Source of the DNA: Physella acuta
Taxonomy: Eukaryota; Mollusca; Gastropoda; Physidae
DNA: 64,000 nt
Direction: 5' to 3'
Assembly (NCBI RefSeq): GCF_028476545.1
Contig: NW_026731918.1
Location: forward strand, 122,501 to 186,500
Shown: in pieces, positions 35,001 through 46,204 of the stretch
How the letters are laid out: every line of letters starts with the position of its first letter
Numbering within the stretch: position 1 is the stretch's first letter
Notes under the pieces: model-generated
Told to the model about the DNA's origin: nothing
Databases searched by the model: none
Seen by the model: the letters and a program-made list of their open reading frames with translations, nothing else
Translations under genes and position numbers: made by a program

Positions 35001-38000
35001 TAGACTGATCACGTGGTGAAGAGGTTTGACTGGACATATGTTTGTGGTCGTGTGAGGTAGTTAAATACAAGAGAGGTGAGGGTTCCACCGCTTTTTCCGC
35101 CAGAGTTCTGGTCTGTATATGACAATTATCTAAATGGGATACCAAGGACCCAACTCACAGTTGAAGGGTGGCACAGGAGGTGGTAGGTAATCGTCAAAAA
35201 AGAACACCTTGGAGTCTTTTGTTTGCTTAAAAAAAACAAGAACAAGAAAGAGTGGAAGTTGAGATGGAGGCAATATTGCTTGGTGAGTCATCAAAAAAAA
35301 GAAAAATACAATATTTACAGAAAGATGACAGGATAGCAAATGTCATTGCAGAATGTGACAACAGAAGTAGACTTGAACTTCTACATGGCATAGCATAAAA
35401 ATTATCAAACAATGCCCTATTTTTCTATATTGTACTATAACTTCATCATTAACTGGTTTTTAATCAAATTAAACATGTCTGTAATTGTAATTTGTTTTAT
35501 AAAGTCTGTAATTGTAATTTGTTTTATAAAACGTCTGCCTTTTGTCTTGTCGGCCTTTAGGATGTCTGTCTTTTGTCCTAGACAACAACTAGAGTAAGCT
35601 GTGACATTTGTGAGGAATGCTATCTAGATATTCTGTGGAAGTGGAAGGTATTACACTTGAGTTTTTGAGTATTGAACCTCAAAACCATTAGTGTTAGGTT
35701 AGAGGGAACTAAAAGTAAATTCTTTCCTGATACCTTAACATTTTTAGCATTCTAATGATAAGTTCTTTTGTATACATTTGTTTATATATTTCAATTTGTT
35801 GGTAGAAAACAGGTTTTTGCTATGACCAATTGATGCAGCAGTGAATATTTTCTAATTGTTTATCTATCTATCTATCTATATACTACTAAAACTCAAGTTT
35901 GTTTACATGAATATTTATTTGTCTGATTGACTATTGTAAATGGTTCTACTCTATGTGGAGAGCTGTAAAATAGTTTGTAGGTAGAGAATAATTTTTGATT
36001 GCAGACAGACTGTTAATCACACATTTATTTAAAGACGTTAATTAATTTATTGATTTATTCATAGGTAGATTAACCACTTTAAAATTAAAGTTTTAGAACA
36101 ATGGCTAAACTTTGACTGAATAGTGACGTTTGATAACTCATGTTTTTGTTTGTTTGTTTTTTTTATTTGTTATTGGGGAGAATCTGCATTATGTGTAGAG
36201 CTGTAAAATAGGATTTTGGGTGGTAAATATTGTTCCTTCTTAAACACACTGTTAATTACAAAATAATGTAAAGCTGTTAATTAATTTATTGATTTATTCA
36301 TAGGTAGATTAACCACATTTATTTTAAAGTTTTAGAACAATGGCTTTTTTGGCTGAATAGTGACGTCACAAGTTTTGTTTACTTTTTAGTACAATAACAT
36401 GGCGGCTTCCATCATAGACTTTGTGGCCAATTCCAAAGTTTAACGCGTTCTAAAGCTAATTTTCTGTCGGTCATAACTTTAACAATACGTCCGTTTGCTG
36501 TATTTATTACGTTCCAACACTTATATAAATTTGTTTCATTTAGTTTTACAATAAATTTCTCTTGCTTTACAATTTGTCCAAGAAAGTTATTTATAGATCT
36601 AGATCTAGAATGTAGGTAAAAAAAAAGATTTATTAGTTATAAATACAATCGAAAAAAAAAAAAACTTTACTCGATTTAAGCAAACCAGTCGTAGATCTAG
36701 AATATAGATAATTCTATCTAGATTTATATAATAATGAGTTTCTATATATTAAACTATTTAGACCTTTATTATTTTATATAAATCTTTGTTTGGAATATGC
36801 TAATTTAGAAATGCTCCACCCAGGGCCTATTTGCGTAGCTTAAGATTCATTATCGGCTTCTATACCGCTAATTTGGCAAAATTATAAACGTAAATTCTAG
36901 ATACAGCTCAGTTGTAGATCTAAAATATAGATAATTCTATCTAGATTTAGATAATAATGAGTTTCTATATACTAAAGTATTTTAGACCTTTATTATTTTA
37001 TATAAATCTTTGTTTGGAATATGCTAATTTTGAAATGCTCGATCCAGGGCCTATTACTGTTAGCGTAGCTAATGATAAGATCTAGATTCTAGATCTAGCA
37101 AGAGTTACGCAAAAACTACACTTAAGACTTAAGTAAACGAGTCGTAGAATCTAGATCTAGATAATTCTATCTAGATCTAGATAATTTCAAACCTTCATTA
37201 TTTTATATAAATCTTTGGCTAATTTAAGATAAAATTTAATTTGAAAGTTATTACTACGGCCTACTAGACTTAGATCTAGATCTATGCGCGTAAATCAAGT
37301 TGCATAAGGAGACTTAAAGTATTAAAGTATAGTATAAAAATACATCTGTGACGTATGAGTTAAATAGCTAAGTTGTTAGTGTAATCGGCTTGCATGCGAA
37401 TGGCACGGGCTCTAGACCAATACGCTAATGATAATTTTTTTTTCAATTTTATTTTATTTTTTAGATGTGAATGATAAAGTTGTATATCTGAACTTGGCGG
37501 GATACAGGGCAGGTGAAGTAGAGTTCATCTGTTTCTTTGTCCTAAGCATATGAAGGGATAGTGTTGTCAGAGACATGCCCAGCTGGAATTGGTTTTTTTT
37601 AAACGATAAAAACATATTGTCTCAGACTTGGCGGGACACTGGGCAGGTGAAGTAGAGTTGAGTAAGTCACCTGTGACGTAAGTATATGAATGGATAGCAA
37701 GGGGGGGGGGGCGACATATGACCCCGGGCACCGACCTTATGGGGCGCCAAAATGGGTTGGAAAAATAAATTGAAAGGTTGAGGGGGGTGGACATCAAAAT
37801 TTTGAGGGGGGGGATTTCAAATAGAAAAGTTTGTCCCCGGGCGCAGGGAAGGGTCGCTATGCCTCTGAGTGACAGACGTGATGTTTTTTTATGGATGACC
37901 CCCGAAACCCACAGTTATCCGACGGATGACGGGTAGTCTAGTATATACTACTAAAACTCAAGTTTGTTTACATGTTTGAATATTTATTTGTTTGTCTGAT

Positions 38001-41000
38001 TTGGTAATGTAAGGAAACTGCTCTATATGGGGGGCTGTAAAATAGTATGTAGGTAGAGAACAATTTTTGATTGCAGACAGACTGTTAATCACACATTTAT
38101 TTAAAGATGTTAATTAATGTATTGATTTATTCGTAGGTAGATTAACCACTTTAAAATTAAAGTTTTAGAACAATGGCTTAACTTTGACTTAATAGTGACG
38201 TTTGATAACTCATTTTTTTTTTGTTTTTTTTTTAAATTTTATTTGTTATTGGGGAGAATCTGCATTATGTGTAGAGCTGTAAAATAGAATTTTGGTTGAT
38301 AAATATTGTTTTTTCTTAAACACGCTGTTAATTACAAACTAATTTAAAGCCATTAATTAATGTATTGATATATTCATAGGTAGATTAACCACATTAATTA
38401 TAAAAGTTTAGAACAATAACTTTAGTAATAGTAACTTATTTTCCTTTTACAACAATGTTTTCAATTATTTTTCTCTTAAGGCCTACATGTGAATGATAAG
38501 GTTCACAATCAGGACCTGGGGCACAGGGCAGGTGAAGTAGAGTTCACCTGTTTCTATGTTCTCAGCATATGAAGGGATAGTGTGGTCAGAGCCATGCTCG
38601 ACCGGAATCGTTTTTTTTTAAATTTAAAATTTAAACATGTCTGAGACTTGGCGGGACTCTGGGCAGGTGAAGTAGAGTTTAATAGTTTTTAAAATAAAAA
38701 AAACCGTCTTTTTGAATGTGGGGTCTGGTTATTTTGGGATGATAAGCGCTGACAGACGTGATGTCATTTATGGATGACCCCCGAAACCCACAGTTATCTA
38801 ACTAGATAACGGGTAGTCTAGTTAAATATTTAAAAATAGTGTGTGGTGTATTTAGAATCTGTTTATATAAACTTTATGGTGAGGTTTTTGTCATACTTTA
38901 CTAAAGATTGAATGTATTTGATGTTTTTAGTATATTCAGTAACCAAACAAAATTTAAAAAAATCAAAAGCAGTTGTTTTTTTTTAAATTTGATCACTTTT
39001 CTGGTCAGTAAAGCTCATGGCTGCTAAGCAGAAAGGTTCTGAGTTCAAACCCCTTAGCAGATGAGGCCCGATAGCTGGGGACAGTAAAGCGTCATGGAGA
39101 GAAAACTCTTAAATAAAAAAATTGCTGCCTTGTAGTTTATTCTTGGTTGGACAAATGCTCTGGAAGCAAATCCAGAAAGAATAGCAGGCAGAAATTGAAG
39201 TCAGCGGCCTATATGGTGTATAACATTTATCATGAATTGTGCAGGAGGAAACCCCTTCAGATAGTTACAATTAAGAACAAAAAAGAAATCACTGAAACTT
39301 TAAATAAACTTGGCATAACTCTGCCATGTGGTTAAAAAAAACTATAATTTTATTGAATGTATGTCTTACTTAATAATAATTAGCTATTAATTAATGCTGG
39401 ACTAAATGGTAAGATGTCTTGCAAAATTTTAAATCAATAAATTTTTGATTTCACCTTAGAGTATTTCTATTACTAGTAATTAATACACCAATGTACTTGC
39501 CAAAAATAATTAGGGACTGGAACGATTCATTTTAAAAAGCCTTTATAACTCATGTAATGGTCGAAGGTATCTGGAAAAAATGTGAATGACCAGCCGACCT
39601 AGTAGTAGTTAAGTTATGGCTTCTGGACCTCATCTCAATACTTTTTATGTTTTAATATTTAAGGGAACTAATTAATTTTTTAAATTATAGTCCTATCATT
39701 ATAATGTAAAATGTGTGTAATTAAAGAATTAATGCCAAACATAATGGTTTTTTTTTATTTCACTCATTTTTGGTACCTGTGTCTTTTTTTTTGCAAAGTG
39801 CCAAAATAAATTTTTGTTAAATTCTTTGTATATTTGTGAGTTATATAATGTTCATATTTCTGAACTTAAGAGGAATCTTTATCGATTATAAATCTTAATT
39901 TAATAATTAAAATGCCCTAATGTATTAATGCATAAGCATTAAAACATTACTATTAATGGTTATTTTATTGAAGTAGGCCCCTACAATATAATTTATACAA
40001 ATTAAATTATCAAAGAATTACATTGTTCTGTTAATTATTACTTACATTTAGCCAAGTGACATCTAGTTATGTCAGTTACTACATTTGGCCAGTGCGTTAT
40101 TTTAAAAGAAAAAAGTCTTTGTTGAAAAGTTTCAAACTTCAACAGTAAATTTTGATTATTATAATATCAGTTTAAGAAAAAATGAACAATTAGTTGCAAG
40201 CTCAGAAGTTATGCCTTTTTTCCTGTCCAGTCAGTTCTGTTTCCAATATAATTTTTGATTGCTGTTTTACAAATATTCATCTAAATCTTTTGCTTAAAGT
40301 TATAATGCAGACTACAATCAAAATTATGTACAGTTGAATTAAAATTAAGTATGTTTTCATTCAAAATAGGTGCAAATGATATTTTTATCTGAAAGTTGGT
40401 TACAGTTAGTCTAAAATTTGAACTATTTTTTAAAATTTACATAATTTTAAGAGTACATTAGGACAACTTTGTTCATCATAAACAAAGAATATGGTGTATA
40501 AAAAAGCAGATATCAATATATTATGATGTTTTGGTTCTTCTTTAGAAATGTTTATAGATAATATCAATTGGAACTGTTAATTTATAATTTTGCATTTATA
40601 TTTTCTCTTTTCTGATTTAACAAAAATTACCCATTCTAATCCATAACTTGAATTAAATTTTCAGTATGTACAAAACAACAAAGAAAGTGATAATGACTGG
40701 TTTAGGCTGGAGTCCAATAAAGAAGGAACTAGGTGGTTTGGCAAATGCTGGTACATTCATGAGTTACTCAAATATGAATTCGACATTGAATTTGATGTAA
40801 GTTAATTTAGTCATATTCTAGCTTTCTCAGACTTTCTGTCATTCAATGCACTGACGAGCATCAATCAACGAGTGAATCAACAAGTTATAAAGTTGTCATG
40901 AATGCTTTCGTAATCATGTATTTTAGAAATGTGATCTTGTTATTCAAACATTAACATAGCCGGAGCTATATTTCTTGGATCTTAATTACAATGGCACAGC

Positions 41001-43486
41001 TTTTTCTACTATATTGCCCAGATGTCCCAGGGTACTGTATGAAAGCCTTGAGTGTACGTTAGTCACCCTGCATGATAGTGAGGTAAAAAAAATTCCTTGG
41101 CAACGAGCCAGGTGTCAGAGCCATCGTTGGGCATTATAAGTTGTTTTCCCATGTCATGACCCACTGTGTCCCTAAAGTAGGATGCTATTTTAAAAAATAA
41201 ATGTAGGCACTGTAAAGTTTTGGACACTGAATACCAAATATCAAGTAGTACCCCTGATCCCAGCTGAGGACGCTCAGTTAATGGGTCCCAGGGGGCAAGA
41301 TAGCCGCTGGGGAACACTTGACCCCAAACCACACCCTACTACCAGGACACGGCCCCTGAAAAAATTAAATTTTGTTAAAGGAGAAACTTTTTCTAGAGTA
41401 TTCTCAACAACATCCCTAAGTTTCATGGCAGTGGGATATATGTGAAGTAATACATAAAAGATGGATGCTCAAAGAAACATATTTTTATATAGTATAGATA
41501 AGTAAGGTAATTTAATCCAATAAACAATCCCACACTCATTATCTTAATTTCCCTATTTTCTGTAAATCAAATCAGCAATCAACTGTCTCATCAAAATCTA
41601 TCTAATCTATGCTTAGTCCAATCGCAGCTGTCATCAGCATAGATCAGTATATAAGCCTAAGCCCCTTACCTATTGCTCTGGTCTGAAGTATTGATGGTAT
41701 TCTCTTTCTGTAAGTGATGTATGCTTTTTTTCTTGATCTGTTTGTGAAAAGAAATGCTGTTAAATTAGCTGAGATCTTGAGATCCCTTTGTTTTTCCTTT
41801 GTTTCATTATCTCCAATTTGTAAATATCTGCGATGTTGTCAGGCCCTTTTTGTCTTTCTTTAGTCTGTCCCCATGTAGTGTCATTTGTAGGTGAATATTT
41901 CTGGACAACTTTAAACTTCATCATATTCTACTTTGTACAAAAAGATACTTTGTTGATTGTATGGTCATAACGATATACTTACCTATTTTCAAATATAATG
42001 GATGGAACTTTCTGTAACAGTATGAATTCCCAATCATTAAGAAATCCATATATTTTAAGATTTTATTTGAGGGTTATCTCAATTATTGCATATTAATTTT
42101 TTATGAATTATTTCAACAGATTCCAGTGACATACCCTACAACTTCTCCTGAAATAGCTATTCCAGAGCTAGATGGAAAAACTGCAAAAATGTACAGGTAA
42201 GATAATTTGAAAATTGTTTTGGACAGCTAGTTAAGCAATACCTACATTATTAAATGGATGAATAAACAAACCTCTGTAACAGGTTTAGTTTTAAGCTGCT
42301 TGCATAGAAAAAAGAGCAAAGTTTGTATTGCACTTTTATTTCTAATAATTTTAGATATTTTTAACGCAATTTCCATACTGGGATTGCGATTATTAACTTG
42401 TCATTTCTGGATGGATGTGTGTCCGCAGCCTTTAAGTCGTATCTCCTCCTCAACGAAGCAATATCGAGGACTAGTTCCAAAAGCAAATATGTTAAGTTCC
42501 TAGGATGAACATAGGCCAAAAAAATTCCCGGAATTCCTTCCTGGATTTCCCGGAAAAGCCAAAAAACCTCGAACAAATGCAGTTTTTGCTCCATATCTCG
42601 GCAACCAGACCACTTAGCCACTTGAAACATTTACCAATCGATTCCTGCCATAATTTAGAACAATATTGCCGAAGAAAGTTTTCAAAAATATCCTTTCGTT
42701 TGGTCACAAAAAATTTTTTTAAATTATTTAAACTGAGCATCGTGTAGGCCTAGGATGATATTTTAAACTGAGCATCGTGTAGGCCTACTCATTAAAATAA
42801 AACTATTTCCGTTGATATTTTCTATTACCCCCTACACGTCCGCATATTTTTTAAAATCTCGTTAATAAATATTTTTTCTATTTTGTTTTGAATTATTAAA
42901 ACTACTTGTGTTGCATTATTTATTTGCTGAATATATGATTTATCTCGATTTAATTTACTTATTAATTCAAACGTTATTTTTGTACCCTATTAATTTATTT
43001 ATAATTTATATCAGAGTGATAGGGAGTTACAATTACAAGGTTTTGTTTCGCTAGGCCTAATAATTTTTTCACATTTTTTAAAAACAAACTTGATCAATTT
43101 TTAGATAACATAAGGAAATTGCGCTTAAATTGTCACTAGACTTTTTATTAACTTGTTTTTTAAAAAACAAGCTGCCACAACTTTTTTTTTTTCAAATTTT
43201 TCAGGGGAGGCAAAATCTGTCTAACAGATCATTTTAAACCTTTATGGGCACGTAATGTTCCTAGATTTGGTATTGCACATGCTATGGCCCTTGGGGTAAG
43301 TAGTACTTCTCCATTGGAAGATGACCTATCTAAAATATTTAAAAGTTAAATATTTAATTGATTTCTTTAATTTTAACATATCATTTATAGCTTGGACCAT
43401 GGCTGGCTGTGGAGATACCTGATCTAATACAAAAGGGAGTTATAACACACAAAAGTATACTTCAAGATCAACCTGCTTTAAGTTGA
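31540..43486 (+). CDS. UFC1: UFM1-conjugating enzyme UFC1, 5 coding exons
   Basis: The E2 enzyme of ufmylation: it takes UFM1 from the E1 UBA5 and passes it to the UFL1 ligase complex, mainly on ribosomes and ER-associated targets. Coding exons: 31540-31662, 40665-40796, 42120-42196, 43205-43295, 43391-43486. All introns are GT-AG with consistent phase, giving 519 nt and 172 residues; human UFC1 is 167. The start has a strong context (ACACCATGG) and reads [18 protein letters not shown], close to the human N-terminus. Exon 4 supplies [17 protein letters not shown] with the catalytic Cys at residue 116, the same number as in human. The C-terminal part ends [19 protein letters not shown]. Intron 1 is 9.0 kb and packed with mobile elements; the exons are clean. 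Regulation is not readable from the sequence. I regard the identification as certain. Confidence 0.98.
31937..32694. mobile_element. CAGTGGCGGAACTAG miniature hAT element, 758 bp, exact 8-bp duplication
   Basis: Starts CAGTGGCGGAACTAG and ends TAGTTCCGCCCCTG. AATATACT is present exactly at 31929-31936 and 32695-32702, the 8-bp duplication expected of hAT elements. A (TA)n tract lies at 31991-32055. Ends of the same family are at 47288 and 48929-48943. Located in UFC1 intron 1. Confidence 0.9.
32703..33111. other. UFC1 intron 1, hexamer-rich
   Basis: CTAGATCTATATGCC-type words around 32702-32830; nothing else recognised. Confidence 0.4.
33112..34132. mobile_element. Element with inverted ends made of GAAAAAAAGTCACAG repeats
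   Basis: The left end (33130-33270) has about eight units of GAAAAAAAGTCACAG or variants. The right end (34010-34118) has about seven units of the complement, CTGTGACTTTTTTTC. Outermost words are TTTAATTGGTAAACGG and CAATCGTTTAATTATCG. The 740-bp interior has no coding potential. Located in UFC1 intron 1. Confidence 0.75.
34133..34630. other. UFC1 intron 1, unassigned
   Basis: AT-rich, no recognised feature. Confidence 0.4.
34631..35580. mobile_element. Element with GGACAAAAGGCAGAC subterminal repeats, 950 bp
   Basis: TAGGACAAAAGGCAGACAGA at the left is answered by GTCTGTCTTTTGTCCTA at the right. A second internal unit lies at each end (AAGGCAGAC near 34657, GTCTGCCTTTTGTC near 35533). TA stands at both outer ends, so a TA target is likely. 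No transposase. Located in UFC1 intron 1. Confidence 0.8.
37375..37425 (+). repeat. Decayed tRNA-like module in Helitron-like copy A
   Basis: TAGCTAAGTTGTTAGTGTAA sits at the same place as the better-kept module at 7455-7515; the B box is degraded to GGGCTCTAGACC. Confidence 0.4.
37695..37867. mobile_element. CAGAGGCGTAGC family fragment nested in Helitron-like copy A
   Basis: Carries GACCCCGGGCACCGACC, GGCGCCAAAATGGGTTGG and the terminal GTCGCTATGCCTCTG. The left terminus is worn to AGCAAGGGGG. Confidence 0.65.
37942..38821 (+). mobile_element. Helitron-like non-autonomous element, copy B
   Basis: Joined head-to-tail to copy A: TATATACTACTAAAACTCAA follows its CTAG directly. It ends with the hairpin GTTATCTA-AC-TAGATAAC (38793-38810), GGGTAGT and CTAG (38818-38821). 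It lacks about 1.2 kb present in copy A. Confidence 0.7.
39000..39115 (+). mobile_element. tRNA-like SINE fragment
   Basis: GGTTCTGAGTTCAAACCCC holds a B box, and TCAGTAAAGCTCATGG upstream is A-box-like. GGGGACAGTAAAGCGTCATGG follows. Adjacent is a 62-codon frame at 39147-39335 that I do not recognise. Confidence 0.5.
39340..40664. other. UFC1 intron 1, AT-rich end
   Basis: Over 1.3 kb with no repeat or exon that I can identify, ending in the exon 2 acceptor (TTTTCAG). Confidence 0.5.
40930..41480. repeat. Copy of the 'GCCGTCCC' family in UFC1 intron 2
   Basis: Module words GTGTACGTTAGTCACCCTGC and ATAGTGAGGTAAAA, then a tail AAGTTTCATGGCAGTGGGAT with ATACATAAAAGATGG and a TATA run, parallel to the tail at 17460-17612. 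A related fragment is at 53940-54300. Confidence 0.6.
42357..43165. mobile_element. TIR element, copy 2 (inverted relative to 29387-30092)
   Basis: The left end TTTTTAACGCAATTTCC and the right end GGAAATTGCGCTTAAATTG are the inverted ends of the family. The interior matches copy 1 with modest divergence over 42420-42720. It occupies most of UFC1 intron 3. Confidence 0.8.
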
Positions 43487-43541
43487 ACTTGGTGCATTTA
43501 AAAGATCCTACTCTTCTTTATTTGTCATAAAAAGGCATTTT

Positions 43542-43547
43542 AATAAA
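43542..43547 (+). terminator. Polyadenylation signal of UFC1
   Basis: AATAAA 56 nt past the stop codon, giving a 3' UTR of roughly 80 nt. Confidence 0.7.
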
Positions 43548-43609
43548 GTAAAGGTTACTGCTTTCTGGTCTCAATTGAATTCTTAGTTAGGTCTCATCCA
43601 TTTCAGAGG

Positions 43610-44236
43610 CTAGCTGGGGGGGGGGGGGGGCAATTACTCATAAACAGTCAAAGTTAAGAAATTTAACGGCTACGAGCCTTTACATACTTATTTAACTCTT
43701 TTTCTACCTTGATTGTGTAAATGTAAAACATATACCCTTAAGAAACAGTGACCGTCAAAAACCGCGTTCCAGCTTTTCCGGGGGGGGGGGGGGGGGGGGC
43801 TTTTTCGCCATCTAAAATCAGAAGGATTTTCAACAGATTGGTGAGTTGATAAAATTTACCACTCATCAAAGTTTAAAGAAACCAATTGTATTAAAACGTA
43901 TTGTTCAATTGTGTAATCATAAAAAAGTTTGTCACGTTAAAACCCGCTCTACCAATCCAAGATGGGGGGGGGCAGCTTTTTGTACTGGATTGGTGAGCAG
44001 ATAACACAATTTTAACACTGAGAAAAGAAACCAAATGTATTAAAATTAAAGTGTATTGTGTAACATTAAAATAAAAATGGTGCGGGGGAGCTTTTTCGTC
44101 AACAAAAACTTGTAGGATTTGCGCTGGATTGGTGAGTAGAAAACTCTGTTGGGTTGGGGCGCTTTTTCGCCAAGGTAAATGGGAAAGATTTACACAAGGA
44201 TGTTGAATAAATAAATCACTTACACAAGAAGCCAAT
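43610..44236. repeat. Degenerate array of G-run modules
   Basis: G-runs at 43617-43631, 43781-43799, 43965-43973 and 44085-44091 are each followed by CTTTTT(CGCC), then GGATTGGTGAGTWGATAA-like words and ATTGTATTAAAACGTATTG-like words. There are about four modules of variable length (90-170 bp). Confidence 0.6.
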
Positions 44237-44556
44237 TTTATTAACGCATAATAATGTACGATTTCACTAGCCAGTTTTGTTACGAAATTATGATACTAGT
44301 TCTTTAACTCTACTTATTGCATTACATCTTGCCTGGATCACTGTGTTAAAGTTAAAGAGAAACAAATATCACGGATTCCTGTATCGCTATCTGATCAGCA
44401 AAATATACGATCGGAGCGGGTGGGTGGAAGGCGATACTCTTTGCCGAAATTTTAAGAGCTAAGAAAACGAGTATGTTTTATCGAATAGATCATATTTTTT
44501 TTATAGTTGTTTCATAATTAGTCCTTATACTATAATTTTCATATGGTTAAGGTCAC

Positions 44557-44735
44557 TAGATGGGGACGGAGTGGTCTCGAGTTCGAATCCGGGTTCAAGT
44601 CAGTAGACTAACTCAAGTTAGGGAAAGTAAAGGCGGCTGGGCATAGTGCTGACCACACTATCTCTTCATATGCCGAGGTCACGGAAACAAGTGAACTCCA
44701 CCTATAGACCGTCAGGTTTGAAAAGGGAACATTTA
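44557..44735 (+). mobile_element. tRNA-derived SINE, 5'-deleted copy
   Basis: Same family as 5912-6170, with the A-to-B box region shortened. The core GGAAAGTAAAGGCGGCTGG and the tail GACCGTCAGGTTTGAAA are retained. Flanked by an exact 9-bp duplication, TAAGGTCAC, at 44548-44556 and 44736-44744. Confidence 0.85.
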
Positions 44736-44902
44736 TAAGGTCACATGACCTACTAAAAGAGAAAAAAATGGTACAACACGACGACTGCTATTGCTTTGTT
44801 ATTTTGTTCATCTTAACTATAATATACTATTACCGAAATTGTTCTAAAGATTCAACCAAAAGTATACCAAATACTATAGATTCTACAAACTACACTCTAA
44901 AG

Positions 44903-45078
44903 CAGTGTTTCCCGCCAGTTTCATATGCGCATTCACCGAACCCTTTCTTATTAGTTTTATCGTCCTCACTGACAAAATCCGATCGTAAATCATATGAGTC
45001 AGGTGTATGTCTTGCCGAAGCACTGAGACGGACTTGCCGAACTCATGGGTTCCATGGAACCCAGGTTAAGAAGCACTG
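44903..45078. mobile_element. Miniature hAT element, Charlie-type ends, 176 bp
   Basis: Begins CAGTGTTTCCCGCC and ends GGTTAAGAAGCACTG, close to the common hAT terminus CAGTGSTTCTTAACC. Flanks CTCTAAAG (44895-44902) and CTCTAAGA (45079-45086) agree over the first six of eight bases. It lies inside a 190-codon frame (44768-45340) that has no recognised domain. Confidence 0.75.
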
Positions 45079-45086
45079 CTCTAAGA

Positions 45087-45551
45087 CTAAATTCTTTGGA
45101 TTTTCTTCTTTTTGTTTCTTTGAGTCGACCCACTTGATTTTTATGAATCCAGCCTCAATCATCTATATTTCAAACGATTTCCTTTATGCCTTTTTTGGTC
45201 TCTTCCTCTTTCCCTGTGGACTAAACACCAGCACCTTCTTAGTGATGTTATTTACTGTCTTTATTGTGCCCACCTTTTTGTTGACCTTATTTCATTCTCC
45301 ACTGTCTGCAACAACTAACATAGCTCCGAACCCACAGTAAAAGAGACTTCACATTTAGTTATACATCCTGATTGAATTTTTTTGACAATTCATATGAATT
45401 CCACACTTGATTAGAATGTTAAAACGCATATTATAAATTATACAATCAACCAGTCATGATATACCCTTGTCATATACCAACGTGTGCAATAAATGTTTCT
45501 GATAATTTGCTATTGTATGTCACTTGTATGACCTTATTCTAATAAACCGTG
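45087..45551. other. Unassigned intergenic stretch
   Basis: An open frame to 45340 includes hydrophobic runs (FLYAFFGLFLFPCGL). I suspect it is an antisense or repeat-derived frame; no family recognised. Confidence 0.35.
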
Positions 45552-45636
45552 CAGAGGCGTATCCAGGTTTTCGTTGTAGGGGGAGCGAAAAGAGCAAAAA
45601 AAGGCGCCGAATTTTTTAACACGTTCTATATACGTG

Positions 45637-45715
<79 letters not shown>

Positions 45716-45830
45716 GGGGGTGCAAATCGAAAGTTTGAGGGGGGGTGCAAATCCCGAAAGTTTGAGTGGGGGGGGGGGGTGCAAATCGAAAGTTTGTCTC
45801 CGGGCGCCAGGAAGGGTCGCTACGCCTCTG
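45552..45830. mobile_element. CAGAGGCGTAGC miniature hAT element with (TA)n tract
   Basis: Starts CAGAGGCGTATCCAGG and ends GTCGCTACGCCTCTG. Between them is about 75 bp of (TA)n at 45638-45712, then three TGCAAATCGAAAGTTTG repeats separated by G-runs. Flanking 8-mers do not match. Confidence 0.8.
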
Positions 45831-46083
45831 CCTCTGACAAACATTGTCCTGATCAGGAGTGATAAAATATTTAGTACTTTGACGCATTTCCTGTTTAGAA
45901 ATAATAAACATCGTATAAATTTAAAACCCTTTTTAGTGCATTATATATTACATTATTGGTATAAAGGCTTGTTAAGGCTTTTTATAAAAGTTATATTCAT
46001 TGTAGGCCTACTTAACTAACACTGACACCACAAATTGTAATTAGTAAACAAAGCAATTTCAGTAAGCATTATATATATTAGGC

Positions 46084-46119
<36 letters not shown>

Positions 46120-46149
46120 CCGACGATACAACTTTTTAAATTTAGAAAT

Positions 46150-46192
46150 GTAAAGTTCCCTTTTCAAACCTGACGGTCTATAGGGCAAGTGA
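46150..46192 (-). mobile_element. SINE tail fragment
   Basis: TTTCAAACCTGACGGTCTAT is the reverse complement of the tail of the SINE at 5912-6170. Confidence 0.7.
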
Positions 46193-46204
46193 AAACCTCA
46201 GCAA

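Larger units (their letters stand above)
35875..37941 (+). mobile_element. Helitron-like non-autonomous element, copy A
   Basis: The 5' end is A|TCTATATACTACTAAAACTC. The 3' end is a hairpin at 37914-37930 (GTTATCC-GAC-GGATGAC), then GGGTAGT and the terminal CTAG (37938-37941), followed by T. A TC start, a hairpin near the 3' end, a CTRR terminus, an A-T insertion site and no inverted repeats are the Helitron signature. No Rep/helicase is present. A CAGAGGCGTAGC element fragment is nested at 37695-37867. Internal blocks are duplicated (AGAGCTGTAAAATAG near 35962 and 36198). Confidence 0.7.

Noticed and set aside
44768-45340. A 190-residue membrane protein gene
   Set aside because: The frame runs through a miniature hAT element with near-matching flanking duplications and shows no conserved domain; hydrophobic runs alone are not enough.
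45638-45712. Repeated Ile-Tyr reading frames over TA tracts (also 31991-32055, 47346-47466, 48822-48907)
   Set aside because: (TA)n is open in several frames by its nature; there is no evidence of coding.
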